The notes under the pieces: generated by a model
Databases searched by the model: none
What the model was told of the DNA's origin: nothing
What the model saw: only the letters and a program-made list of their open reading frames with translations
Assembly: GCF_011044495.1 (NCBI RefSeq)
Contig: NZ_CP049143.1
Coordinates: 3,968,001 to 4,032,000, forward strand
Direction of reading: 5' to 3'
Source of the DNA: Roseimicrobium sp. ORNL1
GTDB taxonomy: Bacteria > Verrucomicrobiota > Verrucomicrobiia > Verrucomicrobiales > Verrucomicrobiaceae
Length of the DNA: 64,000 bases
Position numbers and translations under genes: made by a program
Part shown: positions 47,761 through 55,314 of the stretch, one piece after another
Layout: each line of letters starts with the position of its first letter
Position numbering within the stretch: the first letter of the stretch is position 1

Positions 47761-48318
47761 ATGAACTCGACCAAAATCGTGCGGGCTGTTTTGGCCCTCT
47801 CGCTTGCGGCGAATCTCGCCCTCGGCTGGATGCTATGGCAAGAACGGCAGCATCCGGTACAGCCAGACACCCGAAGCATTTCGGCTTCCTCCACGAAGGC
47901 CATGACCAAGCTGGAGCCCCAAATCCAGGCTCTGGCTCAAGCTCAGGCACCAGCCCAAGCACCAGCCCAAGCACCAGCCCAAGCCCAAGCTCAACCTCAG
48001 ACTACGCCGGTCTCCGCGGTGGAATCCGCCATTGAACGCGCTCCGCGCATCGAGCCCCCGTTACCCCCGTCCACCCGCGCGGGAATGACAACGAACCGGC
48101 GAGACGCAGCGCTCTTCCTCAACCCGACAATCGCGCCTCCGGTGGATCCCAGCAAGATGCCCGCCTACCTGAAGCTCGAACGGCCCGAGCGCAAAGCCTA
48201 CGGACCGCCCCTACCGCCAAACCCATACGCCGCGCCCCCCTGGGAGGAACGTCTTCCCTATCGTGAAGACCAGTTCAAACGGGGCCTGTATTCGGTTCCA
48301 TTGAAACTCGACAAATAG
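47761..48318 (+). CDS. membrane-anchored protein with AQAP tandem repeats
   Basis: 185 residues. The start ATG at 47761 comes directly after AAGGAGGG, an unusually close ribosome binding site. Residues 5-25 are hydrophobic (VRAVLALSLAANLALGWML) and make a single anchor. Residues about 58-80 are a tandem of Ala-Gln-Ala-Pro units (LAQAQAPAQAPAQAPAQAQA), coded by a near-perfect 12-base DNA repeat at about 47937-47990 that could change copy number. The rest is proline-rich and ends with PWEERLPYREDQFKRGLYSV. No domain is recognised. recN starts 45 bases after its stop on the same strand. Confidence 0.7.
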   Translation: MNSTKIVRAVLALSLAANLALGWMLWQERQHPVQPDTRSISASSTKAMTKLEPQIQALAQAQAPAQAPAQAPAQAQAQPQTTPVSAVESAIERAPRIEPPLPPSTRAGMTTNRRDAALFLNPTIAPPVDPSKMPAYLKLERPERKAYGPPLPPNPYAAPPWEERLPYREDQFKRGLYSVPLKLDK

Positions 48319-48363
48319 TTAAGATGCGTTTCACTCCGGGCGCACGATTTTCGCACGCGTCCG

Positions 48364-50028
48364 ATGCTCTCCCTGCTCAAGATCCAGAACCTCGCCCTCG
48401 TCGAAGATCTCTCCTGGGAACTGGCCCCCGGTCTGGTCGGGGTGACTGGTGAAACGGGCGCGGGCAAGTCCATCATTGTCGGTGCGCTGAAGCTCATCCT
48501 CGGAGAGCGCGCGGACCGCGGACTCATCCGCACCGGCGCGGAGACCTGCTCCGTGGAGGCGATGTTTGACCTGAAGAAGACCGATGCGGTCGATGCCATC
48601 CTCGCTGAGAACGGACTGGATGCGTTGAATGGCGAGTCGCTCATCATCCGGCGTGTCATCGGCGCGAGCAGCAACAAGCAATTCGTCAACGGCTCCCCAG
48701 TCGTCTCGCAGATGCTGAAGAAACTGGGCGAGCACCTCGTGGACCTGCATGGTCCTCATGATCACCAGACGCTGAATTCCCAGGAGCGGCAGCTGGAAAT
48801 GCTTGATGCCTATGCGAGCGCTGATGACCTTGCAGGGAAATACGCCATCGCCTACTCCGCCTGGCGGGATGCCGTGCAGGAATATGAGAGCCTGGCCACC
48901 AGCGAGCGCGCCTCCGAACAGGAGATCGACATGCTGCGCCACCAGATCAAGGACATCGAAGGCGCCAACCTGAAGGAGGGTGAGGAGGAAGAAATCGAAG
49001 GCCGCCACCGCATCGCCGCCAATGGCGCGCGTCTGGTGGAGCTGTGCAACGGCGTAGCGGACCGCCTGAGCGAAGGTGGCAGCAGCATATTAAATGGCCT
49101 GCGGGACGTCGCCCGCATGGTGCATGAGTTGGAGAAGATCGACCCGAAGCTGGCCGAGAGTCTTGGCGGCTTCCAGTCCGCGCAGATCGAACTGCAGGAG
49201 ATGGAAATCACCATGCGCGACTACGTGGAGGGCATCGAGATCGAGCCTGCCGAACTGGAGCGCATGGAGGAGCGCATGCACGTCTTCCAGACCCTGAAGC
49301 GGAAGTACGGCGGGAGTGTTAAAGCGGTGCTCGAGTTCAAGGAGCAAGCCAAGCTGAAACTGGATCGCTTGGAGAACCGGGGAGATGCCCTGGAGAAACT
49401 CAAGCAGGCCGTGGACCGCGCTCGTGCCGAGGTGGACAAGGTCGGCGGTGAACTGTCTGCCAAGCGCAAGGCCGCCGCGCCTAAACTCGCCAAGGACATC
49501 AGCGGTCATCTCGCGGACCTCGGTTTCAAGAAGGCGGTCTTTGAAGTGCCTCTCACTGCGAACAAGGAACCGGAGCGGGACGGCTTGGAGACGGTCGATT
49601 TCCAGTTCGCACCCAATCCTGGCGAACCTCTGAAGCCTCTGCGTTTAACCGCTTCCAGCGGGGAAATGTCCCGTGTACTGCTGGCAGTGAAGAGTGCTCT
49701 CGCAAAACAGGACGGCATCCCGCTGATGGTCTTCGATGAAATCGACGCCAACGTCGGCGGGAACATTGCCGAGGCGGTCGGCCGCAAGATGGAGACCCTG
49801 GCCACACGGCACCAGATCATCGCCATCACCCACATGCCGCAGCTCGCGTCCCTGGCGCAGAGCCACTTTGTCGTGGTAAAAGAATTTAATGAAAAGAGAA
49901 CGCGCTCCCTTCTCCGTGAAGTGAAAACGGAAGAACGCGTGGACGAATTAGCCCGCATGCTGGGCGGCAAGACCGAAAGCGCGCGGAAGCATGCGGAGAG
50001 TTTGTTGGCGGGGGCGGCGCGGGGGTAG
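48364..50028 (+). CDS. recN: DNA repair protein RecN
   Basis: 554 residues, matching E. coli RecN length (553). RecN is an SMC-like ATPase that acts at double-strand breaks. Walker A is GVTGETGAGKSIIVGALKLI; the N-terminal Q region includes HGPHDHQTLNSQ. A long coiled coil (about residues 150-370) separates the ATPase halves. The signature motif is ASSGEMSRVLLAVKSAL and Walker B is LMVFDEIDANVGG, followed by IIAITHMPQLASLA. All catalytic parts are present. No LexA-type box is obvious ahead of the gene. The start follows the AQAP-repeat gene closely. Its downstream neighbour is the REP/RAYT element. Confidence 0.95.
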   Translation: MLSLLKIQNLALVEDLSWELAPGLVGVTGETGAGKSIIVGALKLILGERADRGLIRTGAETCSVEAMFDLKKTDAVDAILAENGLDALNGESLIIRRVIGASSNKQFVNGSPVVSQMLKKLGEHLVDLHGPHDHQTLNSQERQLEMLDAYASADDLAGKYAIAYSAWRDAVQEYESLATSERASEQEIDMLRHQIKDIEGANLKEGEEEEIEGRHRIAANGARLVELCNGVADRLSEGGSSILNGLRDVARMVHELEKIDPKLAESLGGFQSAQIELQEMEITMRDYVEGIEIEPAELERMEERMHVFQTLKRKYGGSVKAVLEFKEQAKLKLDRLENRGDALEKLKQAVDRARAEVDKVGGELSAKRKAAAPKLAKDISGHLADLGFKKAVFEVPLTANKEPERDGLETVDFQFAPNPGEPLKPLRLTASSGEMSRVLLAVKSALAKQDGIPLMVFDEIDANVGGNIAEAVGRKMETLATRHQIIAITHMPQLASLAQSHFVVVKEFNEKRTRSLLREVKTEERVDELARMLGGKTESARKHAESLLAGAARG

Positions 50029-50091
50029 TTTTTTGGGGGCGGTGAGAGCGACTGAGTAGTTTCGCGCGCGGTCGGGTTGTGATGCACTGAG

Positions 50092-50147
50092 CCTACCACC
50101 TCCGCCCGCTATAGACGGACGCGCAGGAGCGCATCCCCTACCGTCCA
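50092..50147 (-). repeat. REP unit 1
   Basis: Read on the minus strand this is GTAG, one extra G, then the hairpin GGATGCGCTCCTGCGCGTCC (50117-50136), then the tail CGTCTATAGCGGGCGGAGGT. The stem GGA-T-GCGC / GCGC-G-TCC closes on TCCT with a T-G wobble. It is head-to-head with unit 2. Confidence 0.88.
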
Positions 50148-50272
50148 TTTTTTGGGGGAGCGCTTACCTCGAGGATCTTGGAGGGCGGAACCGCTGCCAA
50201 AGTGGATAGGCGAAACGCATCAGAGCGTCTGATGTGCTACTCGCTCAGCACGTGAGCGCGCTCCTTCTAAAG

Positions 50273-50327
50273 TGGACGGTAGGGATGTGCTCCTGCGCGT
50301 CCGTCTATAGCGGGCGGAGGTGGTGGG
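50273..50327 (+). repeat. REP unit 2
   Basis: On the plus strand GTAG (50279-50282) is followed by the hairpin GGATGTGCTCCTGCGCGTCC (50283-50302). The single C-to-T change relative to the other units turns a C-G pair into T-G, so the stem survives. The tail is identical to unit 1 over 25 bases. It lies 121 bases ahead of the transposase start codon. Confidence 0.88.
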
Positions 50328-50447
50328 TCTGGACCGTTGCAAACCAAACCCACGTCCTATTTCCCCCGTCATTAACACGCCTTTTTGTCTTCACCCTGAC
50401 CATTTCTATTGCACCTGCCTCTACCCACCTGTTCCATCGCACCACCC

Positions 50448-50966
50448 ATGGCACGTTTGAATGAACACGACGCCAACCGGATCGGGCGGCATACACCCGC
50501 CCAAGGCATCGTGCTTTCGCCGACCATGCCCCTGATTCTGTTCTGCACCGTCCGCACCAAGGCACAGTCCGCATGGACGGCACAGGAGTTGGTCCACAAC
50601 ACTCTCCACGACATCTGGGTAAGTGACGCCACTGTGTGGCTGGTCGGACACTATGTCCTGATGCCTGACCATCTCCATTTCCTCTGTTGCCCACGCGCCG
50701 CCAGTGACAATGTGTCGGTCGAGGACTGGACCCAGTATTGGAAATCGCGCTTCTCGAAGCGGGTGCAGCAGCCGGAGTGGAAGTTTCAACGTGGGGTGTT
50801 TCATCATCGCGTGCGCAACGATTACCAGCTTCGTGAGAAGTTGGACTATATCCTCGAGAACCCTGTGAAGGCGGGGTTGGTGGAGAAAGCCGAAGATTGG
50901 CCGTGGCGTGGCTGTGTGCATGACCTTTCGGCGCACAATCGTTCGTTCGGGCGTGGGGGTGAGTAA
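50448..50966 (+). CDS. REP-associated tyrosine transposase (RAYT, IS200/IS605-related)
   Basis: 172 residues from the ATG at 50448; a TTG at 50409 is possible. It is a Y1 single-strand transposase: the HUH metal motif lies in GHYVLMPDHLHFLC (His75, His77), and the helix with the candidate nucleophile follows in FHHRVRNDYQLREKLDYILE (Tyr126 or Tyr134), then NPVKAGLVEKAEDWPWRG, a RAYT hallmark. The frame is intact. RAYTs bind REP hairpins with a GTAG or GGAG foot and cleave beside them; the four units around this gene have a GTAG foot. Such genes are usually single-copy and domesticated, so this may be a REP-spreading housekeeping-like activity rather than a classical transposon. Confidence 0.92.
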   Translation: MARLNEHDANRIGRHTPAQGIVLSPTMPLILFCTVRTKAQSAWTAQELVHNTLHDIWVSDATVWLVGHYVLMPDHLHFLCCPRAASDNVSVEDWTQYWKSRFSKRVQQPEWKFQRGVFHHRVRNDYQLREKLDYILENPVKAGLVEKAEDWPWRGCVHDLSAHNRSFGRGGE

Positions 50967-51023
50967 GAGTGGCGACGGCGAAGCGTTTGGGGTGGTGCGT
51001 GTGATGGTTTGCGATGGCCCTGT

Positions 51024-51078
51024 CCCACCGCCTCCGCCCGCAACAGCCGGACGCGCAGGAGCGCATCCCTACCGTCCA
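51024..51078 (-). repeat. REP unit 3
   Basis: On the minus strand GTAG (complement of 51069-51072) precedes the hairpin GGATGCGCTCCTGCGCGTCC (51049-51068). Its tail differs from units 1 and 2 (GGCTGTTGCGGGCGGAGGCG) in the TATAG segment while keeping the GGGCGGAGG core. It begins 58 bases after the transposase stop. Confidence 0.86.
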
Positions 51079-51220
51079 TAATTTTGGGAGGGGCGCTTTC
51101 GTCCAGAGCAAGTAGCACCTCAATCGCTTGGGTACATATTTGCTGCCCCATCAGTCTGAAGGCTCACAGAAGCGACTCCGCTCACCACGTCTCGGAAGGT
51201 AATCGTCCCTCCACCAAAAC

Positions 51221-51273
51221 TGCGGTAGGGATGCGCTCCTGCGCGTCCGTCTATAGTGGGCAGAGGCGGTGGG
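51221..51273 (+). repeat. REP unit 4
   Basis: GTAG (51225-51228) and the hairpin GGATGCGCTCCTGCGCGTCC (51229-51248) are identical to the consensus; the tail reads GTCTATAGTGGGCAGAGGCG. It ends 38 bases before the stop codon of the DMT transporter, so it lies in that gene's 3' region. Confidence 0.86.
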
Positions 51274-51310
51274 CACGGCATATCGTCGCGCCCATTCGTA
51301 TCGCTATCCC

Positions 51311-52297
51311 CTACCCCTCCCGCCTCGCCATCCACAGGCCGATGAGCAGAATTACCCCGCCCGCCAACTGGGCGGGCGCGAGGGCTTCTCCCAAGATCAC
51401 CCATGCGGCAATCGCGGCAGTCGCGGGCTGGATCAGCAGACCCAAGGATGCAGGTGCGGCGGATAACCTGGCCAGAGCGTAGGTGATCAGCGTCTGCCCG
51501 CCAAACTGGGACACCAACGCCAAGCCAGCCACGACGAGCCACCCTTTCAAGCTCATGGGCACAATGGCCTCACTCGAAAGCCCGGCCGTTGGCAGAAGCA
51601 AGGTGGCCGTCAGCACGCCGCTCAGGATCATGATGGTGACCGTGCTCAGGCCGCGGTCCCGGGCTGCTTTCACGCTCAAGATGTAACCAGCATAGAACAC
51701 GCCCGAAAGCACTCCCAAGGCATCGCCCTTTAGTGTGTCCGGCGTGATGTAGGCATTCTTGCCCACCAGCAGCGCAGTGCCAGCCAAGGCCACAACCATG
51801 GCGCCCAAGAACTTCCGGCTGACCTTGGTCCCGAAAAAAAGCCAGCCCATGAGCACGACGAAAATGGAGGCCAGGTTCGCCTCCAAGGTCGCGTTCGCCA
51901 CGGTGGTGTACTTGATGGACCAATGCCAGATGGCGAGGTCGGCGGCGAAGCACGCACCGACCAGTGCCAGCACGGACCAGTCCTTGGCGCCCAGCCGGGT
52001 GAATCTCCCAGCCGACGACGTCGCAGCCCACAGTCCCATCATGGGCAGGGCCAACGCGATCCGCCAGAAGGCGGTGGCGCTCGGACCGACCTCACTGAAC
52101 CTCACAAAGATGGGAGCAAAGCCAATGCCGATGGCTCCGGCAATGAGGGCAAGGAGGCTGCGCGTATGCAAGGTCACGAGGGAAATGAGGAAGGCACGAA
52201 GCGAGAAGACAGGCACTACAATTCGTCTGCCACAATGAAAGGGACGGCGCTTTTCATACTCGCAGATGTGATAGCCAACAGGAACACGCCCCAGCAA
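51311..52297 (-). CDS. EamA/DMT-family transporter
   Basis: 328 residues if the TTG at 52297 is used; GTG codons at 52216 and 52177 are likelier starts because the first ~28 residues (ICEYEKRRPFHCGRR) look non-coding. Ten membrane segments in two EamA halves: LLALIAGAIGIGFAPIFVRF opens the first and GDALGVLSGVFYAGYILSVK the second, and the end has PASLGLLIQPATAAIAAWVI with the conserved proline and GEAL. The family exports amino acids, metabolites or drugs; the substrate cannot be told. Its 3' end carries REP unit 4, and a palindrome lies just upstream. Confidence 0.85.
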   Translation of the reverse strand: MLGRVPVGYHICEYEKRRPFHCGRRIVVPVFSLRAFLISLVTLHTRSLLALIAGAIGIGFAPIFVRFSEVGPSATAFWRIALALPMMGLWAATSSAGRFTRLGAKDWSVLALVGACFAADLAIWHWSIKYTTVANATLEANLASIFVVLMGWLFFGTKVSRKFLGAMVVALAGTALLVGKNAYITPDTLKGDALGVLSGVFYAGYILSVKAARDRGLSTVTIMILSGVLTATLLLPTAGLSSEAIVPMSLKGWLVVAGLALVSQFGGQTLITYALARLSAAPASLGLLIQPATAAIAAWVILGEALAPAQLAGGVILLIGLWMARREG

Positions 52298-52299
52298 TC

Positions 52300-52320
52300 A
52301 AGTGTCGCCATGCGACACTT
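52300..52320. promoter_or_regulatory. candidate operator palindrome ahead of the DMT gene
   Basis: AAGTGTCGC (52300-52308) is followed by CAT and the exact complement GCGACACTT (52312-52320). This 9+9 palindrome with a 3-base centre sits about 85 or 125 bases before the likely start codons, where a repressor could block the promoter. The regulator is not identified. Confidence 0.5.
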
Positions 52321-52339
52321 CCCCGCCATGTCTCATGGG

Positions 52340-52368
52340 AAAGTTAGCATTTAATCCATGCTAACTTT
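52340..52368. promoter_or_regulatory. inverted repeat between the DMT transporter and parC
   Basis: AAAGTTAGCAT (52340-52350) pairs exactly with ATGCTAACTTT (52358-52368) over 7 bases. It is AT-rich and lies in the 182-base gap between the parC stop (minus strand) and the transporter. It could be a second operator or a weak terminator. Confidence 0.45.
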
Positions 52369-52479
52369 TGTGCTACCACACGAGGAGCCTTTTCAATAAG
52401 AGCGGCTTAAGACCCGAATTTATCGATCTAGATCCACAATAAATACCAGAAAACACGCTGTAAGCGGGCAGTCTCGAAA

Positions 52480-54483
52480 TCAGGATTGCTTCTCACTTCT
52501 GTCGTGAATGATCTTCTCCACCGACTTCTCAGTGACGATGTTGCCCTTGCTCTCGCGACCCTTGATCGCCAGATCCGCGAAGGGATATGGGAATTCATCC
52601 ACCCGCATGCGCAGTTCATGCTTGAGTTTGATGAGCAACCTCTGCGAGTTACTCTCCTCCTCGGTCTCATGCCGGGCGAAGTAAAGCACGCGGGTACCGG
52701 CTTCCTCGGAGGTGAGGTGATACTCCTTGTCCCGGGTGATGCCTCCGACGCGGAATCGCTTGGCATACACTTTCCCCGCCTTGCCGTCGCGGTAGATCAT
52801 GGAGTAGACCGCCTGCTCGTCGCGCTTGAACACGGCGACATGGCAGGGGTTCTTGCCCACGTGGAACTTCGGCGCGGCCTTCACCACGCTCATGCTTCCC
52901 TCGCGGGTGATGAAAAGGACCTCATCCAACGCAGAGCATTTGCCGATGGCCTCCCCTTCCTTCTTCAGGCCGTAGCCAGCGAAGCCTTCCTTGGAGTCGA
53001 GGTACAGGGTCTCGTTAGCGATCGCCACATCTGAGGCGGCCACGCGCTCGAAGCCCATGATTTGGGTGCGGCGTTCCCGGACCTTGCCGTAGTCCTTCTT
53101 CAGGCGCTCGAAGTGAGAGATGGCGTACCGCGTGAGCTGCTTGAGATGCTTCTGGGTCTGCTCAATTTCCCGCTCCAGGGCGACGATGGCCTCGTCCGCC
53201 TCGAAGGAGTTGAACTTGGAGATGCGCTTGATGCGGATCTCAGTGAGGCGGTTGATGTCCTCCTCGGTCACCTCGCGTTTGAGCAGGCGGAGGTAAGGTT
53301 TGAGCCCCTTCCAAATGGCGCCGATGACGGCATCCCAGCTCGTGGCTTCTTCGATGTCGCGGTAGATGCGCTTCTCGATGAAGATCTTCTCCAGGGATGA
53401 GAAGTGCCACTTCTCCTCGAGTTCGTTGAGTTCCACCTCGAGTTCTTCCTTGAGAATCTGCTTGGTGTGCTCGGCGCTGTCGCTCAGGAGTTCGGTGACG
53501 CTGATGAAGCGGGGCTTGTCATCCTGAATGACGACGGCGTTTACCGCGATGCTGACCTCACAGTCGGTGAAGGCATACAGCGCCTGGATGGCCTGCTCGG
53601 GATCCGTGCCGCTGGGCAGGTGCACGAGGATCTCCACAAACTCAGCCGTGTTGTCCTCCACCTTCTGGACCTTGATCTTGCCCTTCTCATTCGCCGCCAC
53701 AATCGACTCCTGAATGCTGGTCGCCGTGGTGCCGAAAGGAATCTGGACGATGCGGACCATATTCCGCTTCGGCACAATCTCGATCTTCGCCCGCACGCGG
53801 ATGCGGCCGCCGCGCTGGCCGTCGTTGTAGTCACTGGCATCCATGATGCCGCCCTGCGGGAAGTCGGGGTACAGCACGAAGACTTCATTCCGCAGTGCCT
53901 TGATGGAAGCATCACAGAGCTCGACGAAGTTGTGTGGCAGGATGCGGCAGGAAAGACCCACGGCGATGCCCTCCACACCCGAGGCGAGCAGCAGCGGGAA
54001 CTTTACCGGCAGGGTGACGGGCTCCTTGTTTCGACCATCGTAGCTCTGGGCCCAAGTGGTGACCTTCGGGCTGTACACCACATCCAGTGCGAACTTGCTC
54101 AGACGAGCCTCAATATATCGTGGGGCAGCCGCGCCGTCGCCGGTGAGGATGTTTCCCCAGTTCCCCTGCGTGTCGATGAGGAGTTCCTTCTGCCCAATCT
54201 GGGTCATGGCATCGCCAATCGAAGCGTCCCCGTGCGGGTGGTACTTCATGGTGTTGCCCACCACGTTGGCCACCTTGTTATACCGGCCGTCTTCCAGCTC
54301 GCGGAGCGAGTGCATGATACGCCGCTGCACCGGCTTGAAGCCATCGTTGATGTGCGGCACGGCGCGCTCGAGGATCACGTAGCTGGCGTAGTCCAGGAAC
54401 CAGTCGCCATAGAGTTCATCCACGTGCTTGGTGTGCTGCTCGGGTGCGGGAGATGAGGAGGAATCGGGGGAAGCGGGGGCCAC
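52480..54483 (-). CDS. parC: type IIA topoisomerase subunit A (ParC/GyrA-like)
   Basis: 667 residues. The breakage-reunion domain begins VDELYGDWFLDYASYVILER; helix motifs follow (HINDGFKPVQRRIMHSLREL, YHPHGDASIGDAM), and the catalytic tyrosine is Tyr123 in GAAAPRYIEARL. GLSCRILPHNFVELCDASIK and a coiled coil around EEKWHFSSLEKIFIEKRIYR continue the family pattern. The C-terminal domain is short, with only a few GyrA-box-like blades, so I favour a topoisomerase IV ParC over a gyrase GyrA of about 850 residues. It passes one DNA duplex through another with its partner ParE, whose fragment lies at the window end. It is divergent from the glycine-zipper gene. Confidence 0.88.
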   Translation of the reverse strand: MAPASPDSSSSPAPEQHTKHVDELYGDWFLDYASYVILERAVPHINDGFKPVQRRIMHSLRELEDGRYNKVANVVGNTMKYHPHGDASIGDAMTQIGQKELLIDTQGNWGNILTGDGAAAPRYIEARLSKFALDVVYSPKVTTWAQSYDGRNKEPVTLPVKFPLLLASGVEGIAVGLSCRILPHNFVELCDASIKALRNEVFVLYPDFPQGGIMDASDYNDGQRGGRIRVRAKIEIVPKRNMVRIVQIPFGTTATSIQESIVAANEKGKIKVQKVEDNTAEFVEILVHLPSGTDPEQAIQALYAFTDCEVSIAVNAVVIQDDKPRFISVTELLSDSAEHTKQILKEELEVELNELEEKWHFSSLEKIFIEKRIYRDIEEATSWDAVIGAIWKGLKPYLRLLKREVTEEDINRLTEIRIKRISKFNSFEADEAIVALEREIEQTQKHLKQLTRYAISHFERLKKDYGKVRERRTQIMGFERVAASDVAIANETLYLDSKEGFAGYGLKKEGEAIGKCSALDEVLFITREGSMSVVKAAPKFHVGKNPCHVAVFKRDEQAVYSMIYRDGKAGKVYAKRFRVGGITRDKEYHLTSEEAGTRVLYFARHETEEESNSQRLLIKLKHELRMRVDEFPYPFADLAIKGRESKGNIVTEKSVEKIIHDRSEKQS

Positions 54484-54816
54484 AGAGCGGAAGCGGGTGA
54501 GAAAAGTACGGAACGGTTAGGTATCCGCAGGTTTGCCCGGTTTTCAAGCATCAATCCATCCGGGCCCAAAAGCGTGCATGCAAAATGCAAACCGGCCGTG
54601 CAACGGGCACGTATCTGTTCATGCAGGTTGCCTCACTAGCGCTCCCAAACCCACCTCACAACCACCTCATCCCGTGCAGAATACACGACCAGAGGATTAT
54701 GATGGCCTTCCGGCGCAATTTATGCATAAATTTTGAAGAAACGAAGCATCTGCACGTCCAAAGAAACCCCACTCAGTGGTTCTGTTCCAGAAACCCAATA
54801 CCAACCCCACCAGACC
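54484..54816. other. divergent promoter region with 16 bp palindrome
   Basis: 333 bases between two divergent starts. AATTTATGCATAAATT (54717-54732) is a perfect palindrome about 85 bases upstream of the glycine-zipper gene. The part near parC is GC-rich; the part near the lipoprotein gene is AT-rich. I see no coding potential. Confidence 0.5.
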
Positions 54817-55155
54817 ATGAAAAACGTTAAGCGACTCACCCTCGCTCTACTCACAACCCTTTCCATCAGTTCCATGTCGTGCACCAGCGGCCCGAATGCC
54901 CAAACGGGCACGGTGCTTGGCGCGCTTGGTGGTGCCGGCCTCGGCGGCATCATCGGCCATCAGAGTGGTCGCGGCCTGGAAGGCGCAGCCATCGGTGCCG
55001 GTCTCGGCGCTCTCGGCGGCAACCTGATTGGCGGTGCACAGGACCAGCGGAACTACTACAACAGCCAGGGCTACTACGGCGGCCAGGGCAACGGCTACTA
55101 CCGCAACTACGGTCCCCCGCCCCCTCCTCCCCCCCGCGGCGGCTACTACTATTGA
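54817..55155 (+). CDS. glycine-zipper lipoprotein
   Basis: 112 residues from the ATG at 54817; the in-frame extension to 54733 lacks signal features. MKNVKRLTLALLTTLSISSM then SC gives a lipobox, so the mature protein starts at Cys and is lipid-anchored. The body is a glycine zipper: VLGALGGAGLGGIIGHQSGR and AIGAGLGALGGNLIGGA, which forms a tight helical hairpin that inserts into or lines membranes (family knowledge from RcpB/OmpA-like zippers). The tail is Tyr/Gly/Pro-rich (YYNSQGYYGGQGNGYYRNYG then eight prolines). Such proteins are often stress-induced; the palindrome upstream may be the control site. A terminator follows. Confidence 0.82.
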   Translation: MKNVKRLTLALLTTLSISSMSCTSGPNAQTGTVLGALGGAGLGGIIGHQSGRGLEGAAIGAGLGALGGNLIGGAQDQRNYYNSQGYYGGQGNGYYRNYGPPPPPPPRGGYYY

Positions 55156-55245
55156 TCGTATAGTCTTGAGCCACCCGTCTCTGCTCCTGACGGCTTGTCA
55201 GGGCGGATGGGGATGCTGAGCCGGGCTCGAATCTGCGACCATTCA

Positions 55246-55280
55246 CCGCGCTTCGCCACTGGCTGGAGCGCGGTTTTTTG
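55246..55280 (+). terminator. terminator after the glycine-zipper gene
   Basis: ACCGCGCT (55246-55253) pairs with AGCGCGGT (55268-55275), and six T residues run from 55275. A smaller hairpin, CCTGAC-GGCTT-GTCAGG, is found at 55186-55202. Confidence 0.8.
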
Positions 55281-55314
55281 TCGATGAGCAGCGCTCTGCT
55301 GGAGGACTTCCCGC

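Larger units (their letters stand above)
50092..51273. mobile_element. REPtron: RAYT gene framed by two inverted REP pairs
   Basis: The order is REP1(-) REP2(+) RAYT(+) REP3(-) REP4(+). Each pair has its GTAG ends facing inward, with roughly 125-145 bases between units, and the transposase sits between the pairs. This symmetry is the arrangement described for RAYT genes with their cognate REP/BIME sequences in gamma-proteobacteria. I saw no further copies of the unit elsewhere in the window. Confidence 0.85.

Noticed and set aside
51024-51273. A possible CRISPR array from the repeated GCGCAGGAGCGC units
   Set aside because: Only four copies, in alternating orientation with 120-700 base spacing; this is REP/BIME structure, not direct repeats with uniform spacers.
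55200-55260. GGGCTCGAATCTGC, which recalls a tRNA T-arm
   Set aside because: No matching acceptor stem, D-arm or anticodon arm is found around it; the bases belong to the terminator region.
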